From EB88 sp965199135 (GTDB lineage Bacteria; Acidobacteriota; Terriglobia; Terriglobales; Acidobacteriaceae), in NCBI GenBank assembly GCA_965199135.1, contig OZ240685.1, positions 1,984,001 through 2,048,000 of the forward strand: a stretch of DNA of 64,000 nucleotides, given 5' to 3'. A model generated the notes under the pieces. That model was not told where the DNA came from and made no database searches. It saw nothing but the letters and a program-made list of their open reading frames with translations. How positions within the stretch are numbered: the first letter of the stretch is position 1; each line of letters starts with the position of its first letter. The translations under genes were made by a program, and so were the position numbers. Positions 35,101 to 43,902 of the stretch are shown piece by piece.

Positions 35101-36505
35101 TCCAGAACGAGTAGCGATGCTTGCCCTGAATGCGGAAGTTCACCACGTTTGAAAGAAAGAGGTGTGGCAGCGCATACGCGAGAATCGCGATCCAGTGACC
35201 GGGGATGTTGATGCGCCCGAGCAGCATGTACACCAGCGGCGCGGTCAAAAACACCAGCCGTGGGATCGCATAGAGGAAGTGCACCATCGCGTTGAAGTAA
35301 CAGAGCCGCTGCGGCCACTCGAGCCCCCTCACGGTCAACGGGTTATCCGTGCGAAGCACCTGCACCATGCCGCGCGCCCAGCGCACACGCTGTCCCACAT
35401 GGCTTGACAGACTCTCGGTCGCGAGACCCGCTGCCTGCGGAAAGTTCATGTACGCCGTACCCCAGCCGCGCATCTGCATCCGCAACGATGTATGTGCATC
35501 CTCGGTGACCGTCTCCACCGCGATGCCGCCCACTTCATCGATAGCCGTCCGGCGAAGCACCGCGCAGGAACCGCAAAAGAAGGTGGCATTCCATAAATCA
35601 TTCCCATCCTGCAGCACGCCGTAGAACAACTCTCCTTCGTTCGGAATCACCTTGAACTGCGAGAGGTTCCGCTCAAACGGGTCTGGGGAGTAAAAGAAGT
35701 GTGGCGTCTGCATCATGCCCAGTTTTTTGTCGCGGTCGAACCAACCCATCGTCATCTGCAGGAAGGAGCGCGTCGGTACATGGTCGCAATCGAAGATGGC
35801 GACATAAGGAGAATTCATCTTCTTCAACGCGTCATTGATGTTGCCTGCTTTCGCATGTGCGTTGTTGTCGCGAATCATGTAACCGACTTCCACCTCCTCG
35901 CAAAACTTGCGAAACTCGTCCCGACGGCCGTCATCGCACACGTACACGTGTAGCTTGCTGGGGGGATAGTCGATGTTGATGGCAGCAAACACTGTGGAGC
36001 GCACGATCGAGAGCGGCTCATTGTAGGTGGGGATCAACAAGTCGACGTGCGGCCACTCATCCACATTCTCCGGCAGCGGCACCGGACGGCGTTGCAGCGG
36101 ACGCGCCGTCTGGATGTAGCCGAGGAAAAGAATGGCGAAGGCATACAGTTCGGCCGAGAGCAGGAGAAACATGAAGAAGAGGTTGATCCACCCAGCCTTG
36201 TGCGCCGGATCCACCACCACGTCAAACACCGTTGAGCAGCGCCAGTAGCAGTACCGCGCCGTCGACGTCACCGACGCAAACATCAGCGAGAGCGTAACGA
36301 TCTCTGACCCGCCTGACTTATGGATGAAGTACGTCACCGCAATCGTCAGGATGCCCAGCACTGCCTGCTCTGGCCAGTGAAAGTCAATCGTGACGCATTC
36401 GAAGGCCATAAAGAGAAGAGCAAGATAAACAAAGGAACGTCCAATTCGTGCCGGCCAGCTTACGCCCGTTCCAAAGGAGTTCCAGTGAGCCAGGAACTGT
36501 TTCAA
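32114..36505 (-). CDS. bcsAB: cellulose synthase catalytic subunit fused to the BcsB periplasmic subunit
   Basis: 1463 residues. The BcsA half has N-terminal helices, then the GT2 domain with DDGRR (191-195), DCD (239-241), TED (334-336) and QRVRW (372-376), more membrane helices, and a PilZ domain with RNNVR (575-579) and NLSLSGG (602-608). Both PilZ signatures are intact, so cyclic di-GMP should activate the enzyme. The BcsB half runs from about residue 745 to a last membrane helix near 1425-1450. Between the halves lies a signal-peptide-like segment (about 725-744) ending RANAQD. Fused BcsA-BcsB is known from Komagataeibacter AcsAB. It polymerises UDP-glucose to beta-1,4-glucan and secretes it. 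Its ATG overlaps the bcsQ stop by four bases. Confidence 0.95.
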   Translation of the reverse strand: MKQFLAHWNSFGTGVSWPARIGRSFVYLALLFMAFECVTIDFHWPEQAVLGILTIAVTYFIHKSGGSEIVTLSLMFASVTSTARYCYWRCSTVFDVVVDPAHKAGWINLFFMFLLLSAELYAFAILFLGYIQTARPLQRRPVPLPENVDEWPHVDLLIPTYNEPLSIVRSTVFAAINIDYPPSKLHVYVCDDGRRDEFRKFCEEVEVGYMIRDNNAHAKAGNINDALKKMNSPYVAIFDCDHVPTRSFLQMTMGWFDRDKKLGMMQTPHFFYSPDPFERNLSQFKVIPNEGELFYGVLQDGNDLWNATFFCGSCAVLRRTAIDEVGGIAVETVTEDAHTSLRMQMRGWGTAYMNFPQAAGLATESLSSHVGQRVRWARGMVQVLRTDNPLTVRGLEWPQRLCYFNAMVHFLYAIPRLVFLTAPLVYMLLGRINIPGHWIAILAYALPHLFLSNVVNFRIQGKHRYSFWNEVYETVLAPYILLPTLLALINPKLGKFNVTAKGGIVSKSYFDSKIARPYVALIMLNFAALAIAPVRYFYWDAGRSGTVITNCVWILFNLIIIGTANATAIESKQLRNNVRIDLQMPVEIRLPDGTRFFGESENLSLSGGAITLEEALPLTPGSAISIVFPLRGGEAEIPAVVVRSQSLSLRLRYETLTREQEEMLTLVLYSRADTWLSRSEHRVTDRPLHSFLRLVQLSVRGIRYAFVGLVPKKNTHGAPAGAKAAAALLLGAILLGSSLPRANAQDAPITPQASGPSTNTVSLKDIGVTDALQFRGIEATQSIPFSLPQTQVVQGAKLNLHYSFSAGLLPQVSHMNVLLNGVLVATLAVPNHGEDVQTSLLSTLVLPAELLVRSNVLSFQFIGHYTQSCEDPSNTTLWARVDNNSTLELSSSMISLSDDLKQLPLPFFDGAVSTSSAAIQFAFAGQPSPKAIEAAGVLSSWLGVRAKARALSFPVMVGATLPKGNVVLLVENASQMPAGMGLDGNGAKLAVRPNPSDPYGKLLIVAGDDGDQLLTAARSLALGNNILQGRTVHISDFELPAPRKADDAPLWMSTQETTPLWNYSSDAALQSDGSGALRVYLRLPPDLYYGDSATLPLHLDYRYNAVPIGNASTLRVSANGGLVNEMPLPHRDSTREELSDTLAVPMIDVRPFNNTLLFNFYFQVAKKGHCQDTPPINLQGAILRSSYLDISGLPHWAAMPNLELFSNAGFPFTRFADLSKTMVILPANPTTEELSLYLNLMGYFGEQTGYPATRVSVGEVGDLGGDMDDLVIGTAGDQPAFERLNPKLPIAVNTDGVSIQNTDTVYTRLRHAWWQVAQLRPNWWWKATHEVDREGLISTLGQFPDALIEGIESPSTHGRSVVAIALKNDESANSFTTAFLGASTSSAISDSVSVLHGTEFSSYRLDDDFYRVGDLPWYAQVRYRLVEYPWLIVLFTFVLGLFVVPWIRARLDRRTKERLEVHS

Positions 36506-37686
36506 AGTTCACTCCACCGCGCTGCATCAGGATTCGACAGTGGCGGCGCCTGCTCGCGCAACCAACGTGCCAGGTCGGCATAACTCTTCGTTAAAGGCGA
36601 AGTCGGGGCCAGGTCAGCTACGGTCATGCGCTGTTCAAATGCGCTGCCTAAGTCGTCGCTTGCACAGAGCGTCACGGTCAGTAAGTCATCCCCTATCTGG
36701 GAGAGGATCATGTCCTTCGCCTTGCGGTGCGATTCGTTGACCGAGTCATACCGATTCAGGATGTACTGCACCTTGGGACCACTCAGCCCAAGCGCCTCAA
36801 GTTTCTTGAGCCGCCCGTTGATACGGATGAGCGTCAGCAGCGAGCTAAGATCCGGAAGCAGTGGCACCAGCATGATCTGGCACACACGCAGTGCTTCATC
36901 CAGAAAAGAATCGTTCGCCGCACTCAGATCAAAAATGGTGCGTGACACGCGCTGCATGAGCGGTTCGACATTACTCCGCAGCCATGTGCCATCCGGGCTT
37001 TCATCGCTCGCGACAAGAATCGACGCCTGGCTTTCTCCTGGTGCACGAAACCGCCGCAACCCCGTGTGCATGTCATCCGCGCCAAAGTGCAGCGGAAGCA
37101 TGCCCAGGCCATTCGCGTCGACCAGCAGCACGCGTTCGCCACGATCATGGAGCGCCCTCGCGAGGTGTGCGCATAAGGTGCTCTTGCCCACGCCCCCCGC
37201 GATTGAATACACCGCGAGTGCCGGTGAGAGCAGGGCCGCCGACTCCTTGAGAAGCTCGCCTTCATGGCTGGTTGCGATCTCGCCTCCGTGAGCTACCTCT
37301 GTCGCCACGTGTGGCGCCTGGTGGGCAACAGAAGGGCCTGCGGGGAGTGCAAGAGAGGCTGCCCCAGCACAGCTGGCCTCATGTTCAGGCTCCTGCGTGG
37401 AAAGAATCGCATCGCGCAGTGCAGACGCAACAACGTGCTTACCCGTGATAGTCGGCGATTCGGAAATCCTCTCGTCCGCAGACGGGGACACGCTGTTCGG
37501 GACGGCCGGGAGCGCCCGGACCTTGTCGCTCAAGCGTTGGCTGCGATGCTCCGCACGCTCTCTCGAGAAATCAAGATAGGCGACCTCCTCTACGTTGTTG
37601 AGTGAAAACAACCTTGCAAGGTCGGTGTCCAACTTGCCATCCTTGCCGGTGTGCGATGGTGTATGTTGCTCTGGGTGTCTTTGCAT
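36502..37686 (-). CDS. bcsQ: BcsQ-type ParA/MinD-like ATPase with a long N-terminal extension
   Basis: 394 residues. The ATPase starts near residue 156 (ALAVYSIAGGVGKST, P-loop 164-170) and continues with LLVDANGLGMLPLHFG, TIFDLSAAND and LVPLLPDLSSLLTLIRI, the pattern of YhjQ/BcsQ. The Walker A box has Ala where the MinD/ParA signature Lys of KGGxGK usually sits. Residues 1-155 are not part of the family core; within them DLARLFSLNNVEEVAYLDFS (22-41) resembles small BcsR/BcsP regulators. BcsQ proteins help localise or assemble the synthase. It is the first gene of the operon and overlaps the synthase gene by four bases. The start has a weak ribosome site, so a shorter protein is possible. Confidence 0.85.
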   Translation of the reverse strand: MQRHPEQHTPSHTGKDGKLDTDLARLFSLNNVEEVAYLDFSRERAEHRSQRLSDKVRALPAVPNSVSPSADERISESPTITGKHVVASALRDAILSTQEPEHEASCAGAASLALPAGPSVAHQAPHVATEVAHGGEIATSHEGELLKESAALLSPALAVYSIAGGVGKSTLCAHLARALHDRGERVLLVDANGLGMLPLHFGADDMHTGLRRFRAPGESQASILVASDESPDGTWLRSNVEPLMQRVSRTIFDLSAANDSFLDEALRVCQIMLVPLLPDLSSLLTLIRINGRLKKLEALGLSGPKVQYILNRYDSVNESHRKAKDMILSQIGDDLLTVTLCASDDLGSAFEQRMTVADLAPTSPLTKSYADLARWLREQAPPLSNPDAARWSEL

Positions 37687-37891
37687 GGCTTAGGATCCGA
37701 GAGGGTAAGCTTCAGTCAAATCAACAACGTAGGTCCTCCTGTCAGGAAGGTCCTTCGGCATGAAACCTCACTCTAGCAGTCCAAAGTGGGACCCGATAGG
37801 TTACTTATGTTTGGCTTATCCTTCGTTCTTGGCTGCAGAACCGTAGCTTTGTTGGTTCTAACTCGAACCTACTCATCCCGTGCGGAGCAAA

Positions 37892-38614
37892 CTAGTTCAG
37901 ATCGTCGCCGATGACGACGTCGAGATCGTCACTTGTGGTGTACTTTTGATCGACAAGCAAAAGGCTGCGAGCCTGTCCTGCCGTCAACGTCATCGTCGTC
38001 GCCGGATACCGCAGAGTCGTCGTCCCCGTGGCCGTGATCACCATGGTGTAGGCACCTGCGGCGATGCTGTCATACGATGTCACCGAACCGGTGGCGACCG
38101 CCGTGAACACCGGTGTCGAGGTAAGCAGAGCCCCGCCGGCGGGGATCAGGTAAATATCGACAGGGCCTGCATTCGGCGCGCTTGCGATCACCCGCAGCGA
38201 GACCTGGCCGTCCGGCGGCGACACCGACTGATCCGACAAAACCGTCATCTGGTAGGCGGATCCGGAGTTTGTCAGGAGGACAGAATATTCCTGACCTGCT
38301 ACCGTCTCCAGGCTCCCCTCAAGTTGTGCCGCGGTTGCCCCTGCAGACGAGACACTCAGACTGGTCTTGCCAACACCGACGCCTGCATAGTTCGTAAAGG
38401 TCGGCGCACCCACGTCCGAGGCGATCACGCTCGAGTTCACCGAGACACTTACTGCAGGCACAGTGGTTGACGCATCGATCACCCGTACCAGGGAGTAGCT
38501 CTTGGTCGTTGTCACACTTTGGCAGCCCGGCAGCAGCAGCAAACTGCTGCATCCCGCAGCCAGGACTGCTCGTCGAAAACTTATCAAGTCTTTTCTTTTG
38601 TGCAAGTTGTTCAT
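37892..38614 (-). CDS. DUF4397-domain lipoprotein
   Basis: 240 residues. A lipoprotein signal ends in LLLLPGC, so the mature protein should begin at a lipid-modified Cys (residue 32). Two beta-rich units follow with the DUF4397 pattern (SLVRVIDASTTVPAVSVSVNS and SLRVIASAPNAGPVDIYLIPAG). DUF4397 proteins are extracytoplasmic and of unknown function. The ATG at 38614 was chosen because it places a charged n-region (NNLHKRKDLISFRR) directly before the hydrophobic core; an in-frame start 51 bases upstream gives no better signal. It is a single gene behind the cellulose operon, transcribed in the same direction, with about 200 bases between it and bcsQ. Confidence 0.8.
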   Translation of the reverse strand: MNNLHKRKDLISFRRAVLAAGCSSLLLLPGCQSVTTTKSYSLVRVIDASTTVPAVSVSVNSSVIASDVGAPTFTNYAGVGVGKTSLSVSSAGATAAQLEGSLETVAGQEYSVLLTNSGSAYQMTVLSDQSVSPPDGQVSLRVIASAPNAGPVDIYLIPAGGALLTSTPVFTAVATGSVTSYDSIAAGAYTMVITATGTTTLRYPATTMTLTAGQARSLLLVDQKYTTSDDLDVVIGDDLN

Positions 38615-38757
38615 CTCAAAGATGCAGAGTCCATCTCGAGCGTGATCATACTGCGCCGCTGACACGGCTCAGGGGTTAACTCGCAGGTGGAACATTACGG
38701 AAGGGACTTGACAGCCGCAGGCCAGCTTTTCCCGGCAACGACGGAACAGGACGGGAT

Positions 38758-40836
38758 CTACTTGAGGTACTGCGTGAGAAAGCGAGCGATCCTTGCGCGC
38801 GCATCGAAGCCATGCCACGGCTCCTTGCTCGGCGCACCGAAGATCCCCATCGCCAGGGGGCCATGGTCCTCGCGCGGGTAGGTGACAAGGTCGACCGGGA
38901 CGCCTCTTTGTCGCAGCGCTCGATACATCTCCTCTGATTGGCCTACCGGGTCTGTTGTATCCGCTTCGCCCTGCAGCAGAAGCATTGGGGTGGCTGCCCC
39001 TGCGAGAAACGAGAGGGGACTCTGCCGCCACGCATCGGCAGGGTGCTCCCATGGCTTGCCAAAGTACCAGCGGTCGTACCAGGAATCCGACTCGGTGCCA
39101 TACTCGCTGTACTGGTCGATCACCGGCGCACCCGAAACAATCGCGCGGAAACGCGTCGTCTTCCCCTCGACGAAGCCCGCCATCTCGCCGCCATAGCTGT
39201 AGCCCATCAATGCCATGCGTTGCGCATCGACAGGTTCCGTCTTCAACACGGAGTCCACGCCCGCCATGATGTCGCGGTAGTCGCCGCCGCCAAGGTCGTT
39301 CTTGTTGGCAGCAGCGAAGCCCGCTCCATAGCCGGTACTGCCACGTGGATTGGTGCGCAGCACCGCCCAGCCATGGCCCACGAGAAACTGCACAAACGCT
39401 TCATAGCCATCATTGAAGTTCCCGAGTGGCCCGCCGTGGACGTCGACGATCAGCGGCACCTTCGCCGCGCTACTCGCTGCTACCGGCAGGTAGAGCAGAC
39501 CCTCAACATCGGTATGGTCGCTCTTCCAGGTAATTCGTCTGGCCGCAACAGCCTCGAGACCGGCTGGCATCACCGGTGGCGTCTTCAGGATGCGCGCCCC
39601 TCCACCAGGGACCTCGCTCATATAGAGGGCAGGAGGGGTTGTGCTGCTTTGCCCCAGGAACACCCAGCCGCTTTCTCGTTCGTTGGTCGCCAGCGCCTGC
39701 ACGACCGGCAGGGGATAGTGAAGGATCTCGGGGCGAGCGCTGCCGGTGTACTTCGCCGTGGTGACCGTGACACCCTGATCCACTGAGAGCAACGTCGCTC
39801 CGCCGCGCATCGCGAGAGGCTCTTCATGCGCCGCCGAGACATGGAGGGACGGAGAGGAAAGGTTCTCCAGCGTTTTTGTTGCAATGCTGTATCGGTACAG
39901 ATCGCTATAGCCTGGCGGTGTGTCCGTGCCCGCTTGTGCGAGCAGCGCAAGAGCGTTCCCATCGCTGCTCCAGCTCAGCGACTCGGTCGTTGCAGGTAGC
40001 GCTGCAATCCTTTCAGCTTTTGCTGGCTCTTGCGGAGAAACCACCCACGCCGAGGTCGCCGGATGGAGATCACTCGCCTCGTTCGGCTCTTCACTCAGCG
40101 CAGCGAGTGCGCTGCTGTCCCGCTTCCATACGGCGGACTGCACATCGCCCGGAACAGAAGTGACAGCTACGCTGCTTGTAGCCGGGTCAAGAAAATACAA
40201 GCGCTTCTCATGGGTCTCGTGATTTACATCTGTAGCATCGGCCTTGGCGTCGCCCTGTCTCTTCTCCCCTGGTGTCTGCGGGTCCGCGGCGATGATCGCA
40301 ATATGCCGACCATCGGGCGCGATCGCGTAGGAAAGAATGTCGATCTCTACCGGACCATCGTCTGCGGAAGCCAGGGCATCCTTGCGAGGCGTTTCCCCTT
40401 GGGGAGGCAGAGCATCCGGATCCTTGGAGCGATCCACTGCCGGCTTGACCTTCAGATCGAAAGCTTTTGCCTCACCTCCGTTCATCGGTAAGCGGAACAA
40501 CTGCGTATGCTCCCCGCGATGCGCGAGAAAGAGCACACTTGCGCCATCCGGCATCCATGCACCTGCATGCTCGCCGCCCTTATCTGCTTCTGGCGAGTAA
40601 GTCAGCTGGCGAGGCTCTCCACCAGCCACATCGATCAGCCATTCGTGGCTCTTCGCTCCGTCCGCTGTTGACTCGGTCACTTCCAGCAGCACAAGCTTTC
40701 CGTCCGGTGAGAGCAGCGGATGCGCCAAACGTCCCAGATGCCGCAGATCCTCGTTCGTGGGCAGATGCGGTGCGCTCTCAGCCGCAGCAAACACAGGTAG
40801 GAGCAGAAGAGCGGAGACGAAGAGTTGGCGTGGCAT
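38758..40836 (-). CDS. S9-family prolyl oligopeptidase-type peptidase, secreted
   Basis: 692 residues with a signal peptide (RQLFVSALLLLPVFAAA). Residues about 30-420 form a beta-propeller built from WD-like blades (HPLLSPDGKLVLLEV, GAWMPDGASVLFLA, SLSWSSDGNALALLA). The alpha/beta-hydrolase domain follows, with VDVHGGPLGNFNDGY, the nucleophile Ser in GYSYGGE, the Asp in QGEADTTDP and the His in REDHGP. It probably cleaves peptides or dipeptides in the periplasm (DPP or acyl-aminoacyl type). The ATG at 40836 begins the signal peptide; a TTG 18 bases upstream is possible but less likely. Confidence 0.9.
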   Translation of the reverse strand: MPRQLFVSALLLLPVFAAAESAPHLPTNEDLRHLGRLAHPLLSPDGKLVLLEVTESTADGAKSHEWLIDVAGGEPRQLTYSPEADKGGEHAGAWMPDGASVLFLAHRGEHTQLFRLPMNGGEAKAFDLKVKPAVDRSKDPDALPPQGETPRKDALASADDGPVEIDILSYAIAPDGRHIAIIAADPQTPGEKRQGDAKADATDVNHETHEKRLYFLDPATSSVAVTSVPGDVQSAVWKRDSSALAALSEEPNEASDLHPATSAWVVSPQEPAKAERIAALPATTESLSWSSDGNALALLAQAGTDTPPGYSDLYRYSIATKTLENLSSPSLHVSAAHEEPLAMRGGATLLSVDQGVTVTTAKYTGSARPEILHYPLPVVQALATNERESGWVFLGQSSTTPPALYMSEVPGGGARILKTPPVMPAGLEAVAARRITWKSDHTDVEGLLYLPVAASSAAKVPLIVDVHGGPLGNFNDGYEAFVQFLVGHGWAVLRTNPRGSTGYGAGFAAANKNDLGGGDYRDIMAGVDSVLKTEPVDAQRMALMGYSYGGEMAGFVEGKTTRFRAIVSGAPVIDQYSEYGTESDSWYDRWYFGKPWEHPADAWRQSPLSFLAGAATPMLLLQGEADTTDPVGQSEEMYRALRQRGVPVDLVTYPREDHGPLAMGIFGAPSKEPWHGFDARARIARFLTQYLK

Positions 40837-40891
40837 AGCTGATTCTAGGCACAAAGCCGAAGGTCGCGAAGACTTACTTCGCCAGGAGAAA

Positions 40892-40927
40892 GGGGCCGTT
40901 CCGGGGAGTGATCCCAGGAACGACCCT
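40892..40927 (-). terminator. possible terminator after the GH2 gene
   Basis: Ten-position stem with one mismatch (arms 40892-40902 and 40917-40927) about 20 bases past the minus-strand GH2 stop, followed on that strand by CTTTCTCC. Confidence 0.5.
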
Positions 40928-40946
40928 CGACGTAAAAGAAAGCAGC

Positions 40947-43655
40947 TTACTGCTTGCCGGGAAGCCCGGCGGTGATCATGGGCAGCCCGGTCGCAGGCCA
41001 GTGATTCACCTCAGCATCCACGTTATTGTCGAGTGCAGCATCCGGGGTTGCCGTGGGCGTGATGCTCACATTCCACCCGTCCAGCACCAGCAGGGGTGTG
41101 TCCCCCTTGAGATCCGCAAGCGACGCATCGACCGTAATCGTGCGCGCCTCACCCGGCGCCAGCGAGAGGTAATTGTCACTGTAGAAGACCGGAAGCACGC
41201 GCTCGCCGCTTGCCCTGCGTCGCAGCTGCAGGTGCGCCATCAACGCCATCTCCCTGCCCGGATTGGCAAGCGTCACATCGAGCAGGAGCCGGCCATTTGC
41301 ATCATGCCGGGTTACGGTGCCGGTAAGCTGCATCGTCTTCATTGTTCCGAGCGGGGACAGGTCCTCTCCCTGCGACGCCTTCGGCTTCCAGTACAGGTTG
41401 CGCGACAGCATGCTGCCATCGGCTCCCTTGAGCTCGAGCTTGACGAAGTACACGGCCGAGATCTCCTCCGGCATCGGCAGCTCGCCCAAGGGGATCGCGG
41501 TATCGGCAGCCCCGCTCACCGGGTAGTCCTTCTCGAGCACCGTCTTTCCGTGGAGATCGATCAAGGCCAGATGAGCGGTCGCGCCTTGCAGCGGCTGTGG
41601 CAGGTTGTTGATCACCTGCAGCGTATTGTTCAACTCGTCCATTTGAATGTGAACAGGCTCCGCGGCTGATTCCACTGCGAACAGGGAAGAATTCGGCTCC
41701 ATGTCGTAGTGGTACAGCTGCCACACAAAGCTCGGCTGTGCCGGGTGGCTCATCCAGGTAAGGATGCCTGTGTATGGCTCGAACAACTTGGCATTGCGCG
41801 CTTCATACATTGCGCGAAACGCCTCGTAATTCATCAATTGTGCCTTGCGTACAAAGTCAGCAAGGTTGGCCACGCGGCCATAGCGTCCTGCAAGCACGTA
41901 GGGGTAGGTGTCGCCATGCTGTGCACCTTTGGCCAGGTCATGCTCGGCCCAGTCGTCGTTGATCGTCTCCCAGTCCTTCGCGGGCATCATGCCGTGTACC
42001 GACTCGAGCGTCGGCACGGAAACGCTCCCGGTCTCGGTCTTGAACGGCGCATCTGGCGCGTAGAACGCCTGCGGCTCGCGCCAGTAGTACGGCCCGTGCG
42101 ACACCACGCCCCGCCCGGCAGTCGAGCTCGGCTGGTACAAACGAACCGGGTCAAGCTCCGGGATCATCGAGCGAAGCGCGGTATCAATCTCCGGCGGTGG
42201 ATGCCCCTCGTTCCGCGCGCACCACAATGCGATGGATGGGTGATTGCGGAAGCGCAGGATCTTATCGCGTACGTTCGCAAGATAAATCTGTAAATCGTCC
42301 GGGTTCGGCCCATCGCTCGGGTTCGGCTGAAAGAACTCATCCCAGATCAGAATGCCGTACTTATCGCATAACTCGTAAAAGTCCTCGCTCGTGCTCTGCC
42401 CGACCCAGTTACGAATCATGTTCAGGTGCGCCATCTGGTGCATGCGGATTTCGGCATCGAGCCGCTCCCGCGGAATCCGCTTCATGCCTTCATCCAGACC
42501 CCAGTCGCCGCCGCGAATAAAGACCTTCACCCCGTTGACCGAGATCGTGAGCGGGTTTGCGCTCGATAGCGGCAACCCGGGTGCTTCATAGGTGATCGTT
42601 CGAATGCCGAAGCTCGTATCCTTCGCATCGGAATCCGTCCTGCCCTGCACAAAATGTAAGTGCAGCTGATACAGATTCTGTGGGCCATAGCCATTCGGCC
42701 ACCACAGCTTCGGGTTCTCTACGTGCAGCGCAGCCGTTGTCCTGGGATCAAACGAAACGACCTGCGTGCTGTTCGGCGCAACCGTGACCGGCTGCGAAAA
42801 GCGCACGTCGCCAAAGCTGCCCTCAAGCGTGCCCTTCTGTTCCTTCGCGCTTACATTCCGAACCGTCGCCTTCACGCTGACATCAGCGGTGGCGGTGCTC
42901 GGAAGGGGAAGCGTTGTTGTGACAAGAGGATCCTCGACCAGCACTGGCCCGGATGCTGACACGTATACCTTTCGCCACAGGCCCGTGTCCCGATCGCGAA
43001 TCGCTGGCAGCCAGTCCCAGCCGATCGTGGAAAGGAACGTAGGGCCATCTATCGCGGTAATGCCGCCGTTCAGGCCGAGCCCATTGGCAATCGTGTGCTC
43101 GTGCGGAACACCGGGGTGCGGCTGCGGCGAAACCTCCACCGCAATCACAGCAGTCTCCCCCGGCTTCACCAGCTTCGTGATATCGAAGCGCCCGCGGAGG
43201 AACGCGCCGTGGATCTCACCGACCTGTGTTCCGTTCACCCACACTATTGACGAGAAGTTCGCGCCATCGAAGTGCAGCGCCACCATGCGATGCGCGTAAT
43301 CACGGGGCACCGTGAAGGTGGTGCGATACCAGTAGGGCGTCTTGTTCAGACTCTCCGGGATGCGTGTCTCCCGGTTGTTCTCGCCGTACAGCGGCTCCGG
43401 GTAGATGCCGTCCTTCACCATGCTCGTCAGCACCGTGCCGGGCACAGTCGCGCCAATCCAGCCTTCCGGCTTGTAACCGGGCGAGGAAACAACCGCGCCG
43501 GTACCGGTCACCTTGGCGCTGTCCTGCAACTGCCAGCCGGTACTCAATTCCATGGGCGCAGGCAACGAGGCGGCACGCAGCGGCGCGGTGGCGCCGATTG
43601 TCAGAAAACAAACCGCTGCCAGGCGGGCGGCAGCCTTTGAGGTGCAATATGACAC
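40947..43655 (-). CDS. GH2 glycosidase (exo-beta-D-glucosaminidase or beta-mannosidase type), secreted
   Basis: About 902 residues. Signal region LAAVCFLTIGATAPLRAA, then the GH2 sugar-binding domain (WYRTTFTVPRDYAHRMVALHFDG split by loops), Ig-like domains and the TIM barrel. The barrel has FIRGGDWGLDEGMKRIP, the acid/base Glu in CARNEG and a candidate nucleophile Glu in KTETGSVSVP. The last 250 residues are additional beta domains. The RGGDW loop and overall layout fit the glucosaminidase/mannosylglycoprotein branch. It removes terminal sugars from oligosaccharides, probably chitosan- or mannan-derived. The start is uncertain: GTG at 43655 has AAGGA upstream and gives a good signal peptide; ATG at 43715 would bury the signal. 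Confidence 0.85.
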   Translation of the reverse strand: MSYCTSKAAARLAAVCFLTIGATAPLRAASLPAPMELSTGWQLQDSAKVTGTGAVVSSPGYKPEGWIGATVPGTVLTSMVKDGIYPEPLYGENNRETRIPESLNKTPYWYRTTFTVPRDYAHRMVALHFDGANFSSIVWVNGTQVGEIHGAFLRGRFDITKLVKPGETAVIAVEVSPQPHPGVPHEHTIANGLGLNGGITAIDGPTFLSTIGWDWLPAIRDRDTGLWRKVYVSASGPVLVEDPLVTTTLPLPSTATADVSVKATVRNVSAKEQKGTLEGSFGDVRFSQPVTVAPNSTQVVSFDPRTTAALHVENPKLWWPNGYGPQNLYQLHLHFVQGRTDSDAKDTSFGIRTITYEAPGLPLSSANPLTISVNGVKVFIRGGDWGLDEGMKRIPRERLDAEIRMHQMAHLNMIRNWVGQSTSEDFYELCDKYGILIWDEFFQPNPSDGPNPDDLQIYLANVRDKILRFRNHPSIALWCARNEGHPPPEIDTALRSMIPELDPVRLYQPSSTAGRGVVSHGPYYWREPQAFYAPDAPFKTETGSVSVPTLESVHGMMPAKDWETINDDWAEHDLAKGAQHGDTYPYVLAGRYGRVANLADFVRKAQLMNYEAFRAMYEARNAKLFEPYTGILTWMSHPAQPSFVWQLYHYDMEPNSSLFAVESAAEPVHIQMDELNNTLQVINNLPQPLQGATAHLALIDLHGKTVLEKDYPVSGAADTAIPLGELPMPEEISAVYFVKLELKGADGSMLSRNLYWKPKASQGEDLSPLGTMKTMQLTGTVTRHDANGRLLLDVTLANPGREMALMAHLQLRRRASGERVLPVFYSDNYLSLAPGEARTITVDASLADLKGDTPLLVLDGWNVSITPTATPDAALDNNVDAEVNHWPATGLPMITAGLPGKQ

Positions 43656-43902
43656 GGATCCTTCTCTTCTCTGCGACGCAGCATTGAACTGGGGGTATTT
43701 GCCATCTGCGCTCATCGGGCGAGCACGATACCTCCCCGCCCCAGCATAGGCAGGACCGCCCCCCCGCTGCAACCTGCACGGCTTGCACAGCCGCTGCAGT
43801 GCGGCTCAGTGGCCTCGCCTTTTCTGTAACTTTCTCTCTTCTCCGCAGTCAAAGCGGTGCGCATCCGATACCCTTTTTCTAAATAGGCGCGAGGTCCTCC
43901 CT

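Noticed and set aside
37687..37891. Possible cyclic-di-GMP riboswitch before the cellulose operon
   Set aside because: I compared the 205 bases with the GEMM core pattern and did not find it; only a short GGTCC repeat is visible.
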